Positions 1 to 5,140 of a stretch of 16,834 nucleotides of DNA are shown here, piece by piece. Where the stretch lies: positions 1 through 16,834 of the forward strand of contig DATEAX010000014.1 in the NCBI GenBank assembly GCA_035288145.1. The letters are read 5' to 3'. The stretch is from DATEAX01 sp035288145. GTDB taxonomy: Bacteria; Patescibacteriota; UBA1384; UBA12157; JAENIV01. Both the position numbers and the translations under genes were made by a program. Within the stretch, counting starts at the first letter, position 1; each line of letters begins with the position of its first letter. The notes beneath the pieces are model-generated. The model ran no database searches. It had not been told where the DNA came from and saw only the letters and a list, made by a program, of their open reading frames with translations.

Positions 1-371
1 AACAGCAACAGCAGCAATCGGTAAACATCTCCGGCAAAGTCACGCCGACTCCATCGCCAACACCATCGCCCACGCCTTCTAATGGCGGCCAGCAGCAGCA
101 ACAGCAGCAAAACGGCCAGCAACAACAGCAACAGCAAAATCAGGGCGGCCAACAGCAGCAACAACAGCAGCAACAGCAGGGCCAAGAACAAAAACAGACC
201 CAAACGGGGCAGAAGCAAACGCAAAAACAAACCCCAGGTCCTTCAGAAAAAACCCTGCCTTCCGCCGGGGTTGATGTCACCGTGCCTTTTGCCTTAGCCG
301 GCTTGGGAACAACGGTAGCCGCTTATCTTCGCCAGAAGAAACAATTGGCAACGCTTGCTTTTATGAATTAA
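1..371 (+). CDS. C-terminal part of a Gln-rich surface protein with an LPSAG sorting-type tail (5' partial)
   Basis: The frame reading codons from base 3 to the TAA at 369-371 is open to the window edge and gives about 122 residues. In order it shows a Gln run, a short Val/Ile/Thr stretch, a Thr-Pro-Ser-Pro linker, about 35 residues almost entirely Gln with Asn and Gly, a Lys/Gln/Thr region, then LPSAG followed by a hydrophobic segment (about residues 93-109) and a basic RQKK. That tripartite end (LPxxG-like motif, membrane segment, positive charges) is the layout of sortase-processed or membrane-anchored wall proteins. About nine residues follow the basic cluster, longer than a typical sorting tail. 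The Gln tract is written with mixed CAG and CAA codons, arguing for selection at protein level. The N-terminal domain lies outside the window, so its role is unknown. Anchoring is inference; no sortase gene is visible here. Confidence 0.72.
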   Translation, partial: QQQQQSVNISGKVTPTPSPTPSPTPSNGGQQQQQQQNGQQQQQQQNQGGQQQQQQQQQQGQEQKQTQTGQKQTQKQTPGPSEKTLPSAGVDVTVPFALAGLGTTVAAYLRQKKQLATLAFMN

Positions 372-391
372 GTGGTTTGAGCGTTAAAGTG

Positions 392-433
392 AAAAATCCG
401 CTTAGCTCTTGAAGAGGGCTTCAGCGGATTTTT
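392..433 (+). terminator. Intrinsic terminator after the Gln-rich surface protein gene
   Basis: Perfect 11-bp arms AAAAATCCGCT (392-402) and AGCGGATTTTT (423-433). The 20-nt loop can fold further through CTCTT/AAGAG-type pairing. The A tract on the left and T tract on the right make it potentially bidirectional. It lies 20 nt past the stop at 371. Confidence 0.8.
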
Positions 434-458
434 CGTATATTTAAACCTAAGAACCGTT

Positions 459-479
459 GATACACTTACGAAGTGTATC
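459..479 (+). repeat. Upstream REP-like palindrome
   Basis: GATACACTT (459-467), ACG, AAGTGTATC (471-479): perfect 9-bp arms with a 3-nt loop. The following 18 nt (480-497) resemble the sequence after the downstream copy. It lies 37 nt before the transposase start. Confidence 0.7.
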
Positions 480-516
480 AAAATTGGTTAGATGTGTTAT
501 CATTGGAATATAAATT

Positions 517-1188
517 ATGAATAATAATAAAACGCATCAACTTGTGAATGATGGTATTTATCACATTATCAGTCGGAGTATCGCACGGTTTACTATTTTC
601 AATGATAAGAATGATTATGTAAGGATGATACAGCTTCTGCGCTTTTATCAATTAAAAAATCCGCCTACAAAATATTCGATGTTTCTGCGACAGAAAGGCG
701 TAGAAATGTTGGGATTCGATATTTATTTCAGGAAAGTTAAGAAGGATTATGAAAAACTCGTCGAAATTATCGCATACTGTTTAATGCCTAACCATATTCA
801 TTTGGTTCTTAAGCAACTTCGTGGAAAAGGAATTTCGATTTTTATGAAAAATATTTTGGATAGCTATACTCGGTATTTCAATTTGCTCCACAAAAGAAAA
901 GGACCCTTATGGGAGAGTAGGTTCAAACATATTTTAGTCGAAACCGATGAGCAGTTATTTCATTTGACTCGATACCTCCACCTGAATGCCACTTCCGCTA
1001 ATTTGGTTAGCAAACCCGAACTATGGAAATATTCATCCTACTCGGAGTACACTGTATCCAGTGATAATCTCCTAACTCGTCGCGAAGGATCAATTGACAT
1101 TTCATACAAGGAGTATAAGAAATTTGTTAACGACCATAAAGATTATCAGCAGCGATTAGCAATTATTAAAAAAATTATTGAAATCTAA
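517..1188 (+). CDS. REP-associated tyrosine transposase (Y1 / HUH superfamily)
   Basis: Predicted single-strand DNA nicking and joining enzyme of 223 residues, a normal length for the family. The HUH metal-binding motif is seen as HIH at residues 93-95 inside MPNHIHLVL. The probable nucleophile is Tyr117 in SYTRYFN. The family block G-x-LWESRF is at 129-136, followed by RYLHLN at 152-157 and a YSSY segment near 172. All key residues are intact and the frame is uninterrupted, so the protein could be active. The gene starts at ATG 517 with only a weak purine-rich stretch upstream. It is bracketed by matching palindromes, which are the expected substrate of RAYTs. It stands alone between a terminator and the prfB promoter, on the same strand as its neighbours. 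Family assignment is firm; substrate recognition of the flanking repeats is inference. Confidence 0.88.
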   Translation: MNNNKTHQLVNDGIYHIISRSIARFTIFNDKNDYVRMIQLLRFYQLKNPPTKYSMFLRQKGVEMLGFDIYFRKVKKDYEKLVEIIAYCLMPNHIHLVLKQLRGKGISIFMKNILDSYTRYFNLLHKRKGPLWESRFKHILVETDEQLFHLTRYLHLNATSANLVSKPELWKYSSYSEYTVSSDNLLTRREGSIDISYKEYKKFVNDHKDYQQRLAIIKKIIEI

Positions 1189-1196
1189 CCGAACAT

Positions 1197-1217
1197 GATA
1201 CACATCGTAAGTGTATC
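1197..1217 (+). repeat. Downstream REP-like palindrome
   Basis: GATACAC (1197-1203) and GTGTATC (1211-1217) around ATCGTAA. The reverse complement of this copy differs from the upstream copy at one base. The 3' flank (AAAGTGGTTTAGGTG) resembles the upstream copy's flank in the same orientation. It begins 8 nt after the transposase stop. Confidence 0.68.
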
Positions 1218-1236
1218 AAAGTGGTTTAGGTGATAT

Positions 1237-1264
1237 TTGCTAAAAGTATTTTTTAAGGTATAAT
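1237..1264 (+). promoter_or_regulatory. Probable sigma-70-type promoter for prfB
   Basis: TTGCTA (1237-1242), 16-nt spacer, TATAAT (1259-1264). The predicted start of transcription falls at about 1271, on or next to the ATG of prfB, so the mRNA would be leaderless or prfB would start at an internal codon. It lies just beyond the transposase's downstream palindrome. Confidence 0.6.
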
Positions 1265-1270
1265 AAACTT

Positions 1271-2263
1271 ATGCAATCGAAGGAAGAGTTGGAAAAACTG
1301 CTAAAAATTGCAGAAAAGAAACAAAAGATTTCAGCGATTCAGACGGAAATGAATGAACCGTCTTTTTGGCATCATCGGGAAGAAGCCAACGAGAAAGTTC
1401 AAACGATGACAAATTTGCAAAAAGAAATTGCCGAATTCGAATCCGCCCAAACTCCGGAGGACTGGCGCAAGCTTGAGCTCAAAATCCTTTTAGATGAAGA
1501 ATACGACGAAAATAATGTCCTGCTTTCTTTGCATGCCGGCGCCGGCGGCACCGAAGCCCAGGATTGGGCGGAAATGCTTTTGAGAATGTTTGAAAGATTT
1601 GCCGAGCGGCGGGGATTTAAATACCAAATTTTAGAAATTTCTCCCGGGGAAGAAGCCGGGATCAAATCCGCGACTTTGAAAATCGCCGGTCCTAATGCCT
1701 TTGGTTTCATGAAATCCGAAGCCGGCGTCCATCGCTTGGTAAGAATTTCGCCCTATGATGCTGATAAAGCCCGGCACACAAGTTTTGCCCTTGTCGAAGT
1801 TATCCCGGAGATTTCCGAAAGCGGGGTAGGGGAAATTGCCGAAAAAGATCTTCGGATTGATGTTTATCGCTCGCGCGGTCACGGAGGCCAAGGCGTTAAT
1901 ACGACCGATTCGGCGGTGCGCATCACTCATCTTCCGACGGGTATGGCGGCTTCCTGCCAAAATGAACGGTCGCAACTCCAGAACAAAGCCACTGCCTTAA
2001 AAATTTTACAATCCCGACTTTTGTCGTTAAAATTAAAAGAGCAAAAAGAAAAAGAGACGCAACTTCGCGGCGAGCATCTTTCGGCCGGCTGGGGAAATCA
2101 AATTCGTTCCTATGTCCTTCATCCGTATCGGCAAGTTAAGGACCATCGAACGGAGCATATCTCTACAAATCCTGAAGCGGTGCTAAACGGAGATTTAGAT
2201 GAGTTTATTGAAAGCTACTTAAAAAGATACCAAATACAAAAAAATACGAAAATACAAAAGTAG
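1271..2263 (+). CDS. prfB: Peptide chain release factor 2 (RF2), shortened domain 1
   Basis: Class I release factor that recognises UGA/UAA and triggers peptidyl-tRNA hydrolysis on the ribosome. The catalytic GGQ is at residues 205-207 within GHGGQGVNTTDSAVR. The codon-reading tripeptide, SPF in most RF2s, is SPY here (160-162, VRISPYDADKARHTSF). The AGAGGTEAQDW block (89-99) and WGNQIRSYVL are also conserved. The protein has 330 residues against about 365-378 in E. coli and Thermus. Roughly 30 residues are missing from domain 1, between the W33 region and AGAGGTEA. No programmed +1 frameshift is present: the frame is continuous. ATG 1271 coincides with the predicted transcription start. TTG 1289, preceded by AAGGA at 1280-1284, is a plausible alternative. 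The last dozen residues are encoded by an AT-rich repeat (see 2249-2278). UGA is a stop in this window, so RF2 is expected. Confidence 0.95.
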   Translation: MQSKEELEKLLKIAEKKQKISAIQTEMNEPSFWHHREEANEKVQTMTNLQKEIAEFESAQTPEDWRKLELKILLDEEYDENNVLLSLHAGAGGTEAQDWAEMLLRMFERFAERRGFKYQILEISPGEEAGIKSATLKIAGPNAFGFMKSEAGVHRLVRISPYDADKARHTSFALVEVIPEISESGVGEIAEKDLRIDVYRSRGHGGQGVNTTDSAVRITHLPTGMAASCQNERSQLQNKATALKILQSRLLSLKLKEQKEKETQLRGEHLSAGWGNQIRSYVLHPYRQVKDHRTEHISTNPEAVLNGDLDEFIESYLKRYQIQKNTKIQK

Positions 2264-2278
2264 TCCGTTTTGTATTTT
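2249..2278 (+). repeat. AT-rich inverted repeat across the prfB stop codon
   Basis: AAAATACAAAA (2249-2259) and TTTTGTATTTT (2268-2278) are perfect 11-bp arms with an 8-nt loop holding the TAG stop. Upstream, the AAATAC unit recurs at short spacing from 2232; downstream, GTAT units recur to about 2299. It could be a weak terminator, but the low GC of the stem and the close next gene make read-through likely. Confidence 0.5.
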
Positions 2279-2315
2279 TGTATCAAATCCGTATTGCGTA
2301 TTGGAAAGGTTTTTT

Positions 2316-2615
2316 TTGTTTGATAAAGCCAAACAGCTCTGGGAATTGCAGAAAAAAGCCCGAGCAATTCAAAAAGAATTAAAAAACACCGAGGTTGAAG
2401 CCAAAGCGGCCGACGGCAAAGTCGTGGTGGTTTTTAATGGCGAACAGCATCTTCAGTCAATCGAGATTGAGCCGGCGATGCTCACGCCGGATAAAAAACG
2501 GGAATTGGAAAAAGCTTTGGAGCAGGCGATTTCCGAAGCCATTTCTCGGGTGCAGGCGATTGCCGCGGAAAAAATGAAGGCGATTGCCGGCAATTTGAAT
2601 ATTCCGGGGTTATAA
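2316..2615 (+). CDS. YbaB/EbfC family nucleoid-associated protein
   Basis: Small dimeric DNA-binding protein of 99 residues, typical for the family (about 100). It shows an N-terminal helix rich in Lys and Glu, a central beta hairpin (KVVVVFNGEQHLQSIEI) and a C-terminal helix ending near KMKAIAGNLNIPGL. The start chosen is TTG 2316, giving MFDKAKQLWELQKKA, which matches the family's usual MFDK-type start. GGAAAGG at 2303-2309 sits 6 nt upstream as Shine-Dalgarno. A longer reading from TTG 2301 would place that Shine-Dalgarno inside the gene. The gene follows prfB by about 50 nt and precedes the next frame by 5 nt. In many bacteria this family lies with dnaX and recR; here it lies with translation genes. 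Specific function in this lineage is not known. Confidence 0.88.
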   Translation: MFDKAKQLWELQKKARAIQKELKNTEVEAKAADGKVVVVFNGEQHLQSIEIEPAMLTPDKKRELEKALEQAISEAISRVQAIAAEKMKAIAGNLNIPGL

Positions 2616-2620
2616 TTAAA

Positions 2621-2872
2621 ATGGGCAACGTTGTTTCTTATGGCATTTTATCGGTTTTGCCTTTGGTTCTGGGCGCCAGCGTCGGGGCCTATCTTAATAT
2701 TCGGGAAAAATTTCTCGGGGCAATTTTCGAATCTTTTGCCGCGGGAGCGATTTTAGCAATGCTGGCGGTAACGATAATGCCCGAGGCCTACAAAGAAAGT
2801 GGTCTCGATGCCTCGCTGGCGACTGTCGCCGGTTTTTTGGTAATCTTCGTTCTTTCCAAGGCGGGCATATGA
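2621..2872 (+). CDS. Small three-helix membrane protein resembling the N-terminal part of ZIP transporters
   Basis: 83 residues with three hydrophobic segments at about 7-26, 34-53 and 65-82. The middle segment reads FAAGAILAMLAVTIMPEAY, which resembles the N-terminal region of ZIP metal-ion transporters (FxAGxxL...PEAxxxxG). Full ZIP proteins have eight helices and over 220 residues, so this is either a stand-alone short relative or a remnant. The His-rich loop and the metal-site helices IV and V of ZIPs are absent, so transport on its own is unlikely. The frame ends with TGA overlapping the ATG of pth (ATGA), indicating coupling and arguing that it is translated. No good Shine-Dalgarno precedes ATG 2621; a TATAAT at 2611-2616 lies where a leaderless promoter would be, without a clear -35. 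Function unknown. Confidence 0.6.
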   Translation: MGNVVSYGILSVLPLVLGASVGAYLNIREKFLGAIFESFAAGAILAMLAVTIMPEAYKESGLDASLATVAGFLVIFVLSKAGI

Positions 2873-3414
2873 AGATAGTTGTCGGTTTGGGAAATCCCGG
2901 AGCGAAATATCAAAACACCCGCCATAATGTTGGTTTTATGGTTTTGGAAGAAGTTGCCAACCGCCTTGAAATTATTTTTCGAAATGAAAATTTTTTTTTG
3001 TCTCAAATGGCTATCAAGGACAAATCGATATTCGTAAAACCGCAGACCTTTGTCAATCAATCAGGCAGGGCAGTCGACAAAATTAAAAATTATCAGAAGG
3101 TTGAGATAGAAAATATTTTAGTTATTCACGATGACGTTGATCTGGATTTGGGGACGATTAGAATTGTCCGGGGCGGAAGTTCCGCTGGACACAAAGGTGT
3201 TCAGTCGGTGATAGAACATATTGGTGAGGATTTTTGGCGCCTACGTCTTGGTATTGGGAAAAGCTCCCACCTCCCCACGGAAAAATGGGTTTTGGAAAAA
3301 TTTCTGCCTGATGAAAAAAAAATATTACCGCAGATTATTGACAGGGCCGGCACGCAAGTGTTAAACTTTTTAAGTAATCATCTAAAAGAAGAAACCATTA
3401 AGATTGCAAGATGA
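2869..3414 (+). CDS. pth: Peptidyl-tRNA hydrolase
   Basis: Cytoplasmic enzyme that cleaves the ester bond of peptidyl-tRNAs dropped from ribosomes and so recycles tRNA. Its 181 residues are close to the usual 185-195. Motifs are in order: VGLGNPGAKYQNTRHNVGF (5-23) with catalytic His19, FVNQSG (61-66) with Asn63 equivalent to the substrate-binding Asn, IHDDVDLDLG (86-95) with Asp88 equivalent to the His-orienting Asp, and GGSSAGHKGVQSVI (102-115). In the last motif a Lys stands where E. coli has Asn114 in the HNG motif, a common variant. The gene overlaps the upstream small membrane gene by 4 nt. Its TGA stop is 13 nt before rplA, so it belongs to the same operon. Confidence 0.96.
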   Translation: MKIVVGLGNPGAKYQNTRHNVGFMVLEEVANRLEIIFRNENFFLSQMAIKDKSIFVKPQTFVNQSGRAVDKIKNYQKVEIENILVIHDDVDLDLGTIRIVRGGSSAGHKGVQSVIEHIGEDFWRLRLGIGKSSHLPTEKWVLEKFLPDEKKILPQIIDRAGTQVLNFLSNHLKEETIKIAR

Positions 3415-3427
3415 GGATTGGAGTATT

Positions 3428-4291
3428 ATGGGAACTCAAAGACCGGTTGTTATCGGTGAGGAACTGTCGGAAGATTTAGGCGGTCCGATTGCCGAACATC
3501 ACGGAAAAAAGAAAGAAAAAGGTAAAAGTAAAAAGGAAAAAATCGCCGAGGAAATTAAAGACAAGAAATTCCAGCCAAAGGAAGAAAAGATTGAAAAAGA
3601 GCCGGAAAAAGCAGTCAGGAAGGAAGAGCCCGTAGAAAAGGAAGAAAAGGAAGAAAAACAAGTCAAGAAAACAAAGGCAGGCAAAGCAAAAATTCGTTCG
3701 AAAAAATACCAAGAAAACGCACCTCTTGTCGATCAACAAAAGAAATATGAGATTGGGGAAGCGCTCGAGTTAGTTAAAAAAACTTCGATTAGCAAATTCG
3801 ACGGCAAAATCGAGGTCCATATCCGGCTACTCTCCAAAACCGGCAAGCCGGAAAATATTCGCGGGATATTAAAATATCCTCACCCCATTGGCAAAGCTAT
3901 CAGGGTGGTTATTTTAGACGAGAAGATGATTGAGGCAATTGGAAAATCAAAAAAAACCGATTTTGATATTGCTCTTGCCACGCCAGGGATGATGGCTAAA
4001 GTGGCTAAGTTGGCGAAGATTTTGGGCCCGAAAGGCAAGATGCCCAATCCAAAATCTGGAACGGTGACGGAAAATCCCGCAAAGACCAAGAAAGAATTGA
4101 AAGAGGGTATGACCGAATATAAAACCGATTCCTACGGGATTATTCATCAAGTGGTGGGTAAGGTTTCGGATGATTCTCGGACTCTTGGCGAAAACATTAA
4201 AGCGTTGTTGACCGTCCTACCATCTGATAAAATTGCCTCATCTTATCTTTGTGCCACCATGGGCCCGGCAGTGAAAGTATTGACAAAGTGA
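3428..4291 (+). CDS. rplA: Ribosomal protein L1 with a long charged N-terminal extension
   Basis: Large-subunit protein of the L1 stalk, which guides E-site tRNA release and in many bacteria represses its own operon. It has 287 residues against about 230 normally. The L1 core begins near residue 86, with the signature ILGPKGKMPNPKSGTVT at 198-214 and YGIIH-x-VVGKV at 236-246. The first 85 residues are Lys/Glu-rich, predicted disordered, with no recognisable domain. Domain II is also about a dozen residues shorter than in E. coli around DEKMIEAIGKSKKTDFDIA (164-182). Start ATG 3428 has GGAG 5 nt upstream (3420-3423). A TTG at 3404 would overlap pth and lacks a Shine-Dalgarno. rplK, the usual upstream partner, is not next to it. 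The promoter for rplJ overlaps the 3' end of this gene. Confidence 0.95.
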   Translation: MGTQRPVVIGEELSEDLGGPIAEHHGKKKEKGKSKKEKIAEEIKDKKFQPKEEKIEKEPEKAVRKEEPVEKEEKEEKQVKKTKAGKAKIRSKKYQENAPLVDQQKKYEIGEALELVKKTSISKFDGKIEVHIRLLSKTGKPENIRGILKYPHPIGKAIRVVILDEKMIEAIGKSKKTDFDIALATPGMMAKVAKLAKILGPKGKMPNPKSGTVTENPAKTKKELKEGMTEYKTDSYGIIHQVVGKVSDDSRTLGENIKALLTVLPSDKIASSYLCATMGPAVKVLTK

Positions 4292-4308
4292 GATCTCTAA
4301 GGTACGAT
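4280..4308 (+). promoter_or_regulatory. Promoter for rplJ-rplL inside the 3' end of rplA
   Basis: TTGACA (4280-4285, a perfect -35), 17-nt spacer, TACGAT (4303-4308). The predicted start at about 4315 coincides with the first base pairs of the L10-leader-like structure. That agreement between two independent signals supports the call. Confidence 0.68.
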
Positions 4309-4312
4309 GATA

Positions 4313-4354
4313 CTGCCGAAGAAAATAGGCAAAGTAAGTCCTATCGAGGCAAGG
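4313..4354 (+). promoter_or_regulatory. Ribosomal protein L10 leader-like RNA
   Basis: The run CTGCCGAAGA (4313-4322), ATAGG (4325-4329) paired with CCTAT (4340-4344), then CGAGGCAAGG (4345-4354) matches the known pattern of L10 leaders: an outer TGCC/GGCA helix (4314-4317 with 4348-4351), an asymmetric GAAGA..CGA kink-turn-like internal loop, and an inner TAGG/CCTA helix. In known cases L10 or the L10(L12)4 complex binds here to repress its own synthesis. It lies 112 nt before rplJ, as expected. Recognised from memory of the family pattern, not by covariance search. Confidence 0.62.
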
Positions 4355-4439
4355 TTAACTTACAACAAATAACTTACAACCGACATCATTTTGAATTATG
4401 TTTGTTAGTTGTGGATTGTTGGTTGTCAGTGATACATTC

Positions 4440-4463
4440 TCTCGCGGCAAAGCGAGATTTTTT
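4440..4463 (+). terminator. Attenuator-type intrinsic terminator abutting the rplJ start codon
   Basis: TCTCGC (4440-4445), loop GGCAAA, GCGAGA (4452-4457), then six T (4458-4463). The rplJ ATG follows at 4466, so no promoter fits between: transcripts for rplJ must pass through this hairpin. The only Shine-Dalgarno-like purines before rplJ (GCGAGA) lie in its 3' arm. Upstream, ACAACCGA (4376-4383) can pair with TTGGTTGT (4419-4426) with one G-U pair, and AACTTACAAC occurs twice (4357-4366, 4371-4380), offering material for alternative folds. Confidence 0.66.
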
Positions 4464-4465
4464 AA

Positions 4466-4987
4466 ATGAAACTTACCCGCAGTCAAAAAGAAGAACAAGT
4501 TAAAGAAATGACCAAAAGCCTTGAGGAATCAAAGGCGGTTATTCTTGTTAATTTTCAGGGTCTGAAAGTCAAGGAAATTCAGGATTTGAAGAAAAAGCTC
4601 AAAGAAAAGAAAATTAACTTTCGGATTGTAAAAAATAGCCTGCTCAAGATTGCTTTAAAGAATTCAAAGCTGTTATTGGCGGAAGAACTTTTGGATCAGC
4701 CAATCGCTATGGTCTGGGGGGCAACCGATGAAGTTGAGCCGGCAAAACTAACCGTTGAATTTGGAAAAACCGCGGAAAGTTTGCAAATCGTCGGCGGAAT
4801 TGTTAATCGCCAATTTGCTGAAAAAAACATTATTTCAGAGCTGGCGGCTCTCCCCTCGCGTGAAATACTTTTCGCCCGGCTCGTCGGTTCAATTAATGCC
4901 CCACTATCCAGATTGGTTAACGCCTTGCAGGGCAATTTGCGGTCATTAGTTTATATCTTAAAACAATATAAAGAACAAAAAGCATAA
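4466..4987 (+). CDS. rplJ: Ribosomal protein L10
   Basis: Base of the L7/L12 stalk: the N-terminal domain binds 23S rRNA with L11 and the C-terminal helix carries L7/L12 dimers. 173 residues, normal length. The N-terminus MKLTRSQKEEQVKEMTKSL, the segment AVILVNFQGLKVKEIQDL, and FRIVKNSLLKIAL are typical. The C-terminal helix (RLVNALQGNLRSLVYILKQY) is the L12-docking region. The ATG lies 2 nt after a T6 tract that ends a terminator hairpin, so expression depends on that hairpin not forming or on read-through. An L10-leader-like RNA and a dedicated promoter lie upstream, pointing to feedback control by L10. It is separated from rplL by a large structured element. Confidence 0.95.
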   Translation: MKLTRSQKEEQVKEMTKSLEESKAVILVNFQGLKVKEIQDLKKKLKEKKINFRIVKNSLLKIALKNSKLLLAEELLDQPIAMVWGATDEVEPAKLTVEFGKTAESLQIVGGIVNRQFAEKNIISELAALPSREILFARLVGSINAPLSRLVNALQGNLRSLVYILKQYKEQKA

Positions 4988-4994
4988 CTGGCTC

Positions 4995-5111
4995 GACAGT
5001 ATCCGTCAAAGTACCGGCCTCGATTTCCCCAGCGAGGAAATCGGGCCTAAGCGCTCGCCCTCGCTTTAGCCATGCGCTCGGGCTCCGCGATTTACTTTGA
5101 GGATACATGTC
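4995..5111 (+). repeat. 117-nt nested palindromic element between rplJ and rplL
   Basis: The outer stem pairs 4995-5013 with 5093-5111 over 18 base pairs, broken only by two single-base bulges (G5005 and A5107): GACA/TGTC, GTATCC/GGATAC, TCAAAGTA/TACTTTGA. Inside is a second hairpin: GGCC (5016-5019) with GGCC (5044-5047), a bulged T5020, and CGATTTCC (5021-5028) with GGAAATCG (5036-5043) around a 7-nt loop. The remaining inner part (5051-5089) carries GCGCTCG twice and can form a weaker third arm. The region is clearly more GC-rich than its neighbours. It could be a miniature mobile element, or a structured RNA or processing site tuning L12 output. No family was recognised. Confidence 0.7.
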
Positions 5112-5140
5112 TTGCCGAAAGTAATGAGAAAGGAAACAAA

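Larger units (their letters stand above)
459..1217 (+). mobile_element. RAYT unit: transposase gene flanked by REP-like palindromes
   Basis: A Y1-type transposase gene (517-1188) sits between two copies of a 21-nt palindrome (459-479 and 1197-1217). Both copies are followed by a related sequence of the form TCAAA..TGGTT..AG.TG, so they are direct repeats that carry an internal hairpin. This is the arrangement known for REP-associated tyrosine transposases. No target-site duplication or IS200/IS605 accessory gene (tnpB) is seen. It may be a domesticated RAYT with its cognate repeats rather than an autonomously moving element. Confidence 0.6.

Noticed and set aside
84..182. Possible CRISPR or tandem repeat array
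   Set aside because: The repetition is an irregular mix of CAG and CAA triplets without spacers; it is a low-complexity Gln coding tract.
82..297. Ser/Asn-rich open frame of 71 codons on the + strand
   Set aside because: It is the +1 shadow of the CAG/CAA tract: AGC/AAC codons give Ser/Asn. The frame ending at 371 gives a sensible sorting-signal C-terminus and a terminator follows it.
1189..1290. Programmed +1 frameshift in prfB
   Set aside because: The frame is continuous from the first codons through GGQ, and no slippery CTT-TGA site occurs near the start.
2611..2616. TATAAT just before the ZIP-like gene as a promoter
   Set aside because: No acceptable -35 at 15-19 nt, and the hexamer overlaps the stop codon of the previous gene; kept only as a remark.
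5072..5140. N-terminal extension of rplL from an upstream ATG
   Set aside because: It would translate part of the structured element and lacks a Shine-Dalgarno, whereas ATG 5141 has AAAGGA correctly spaced.
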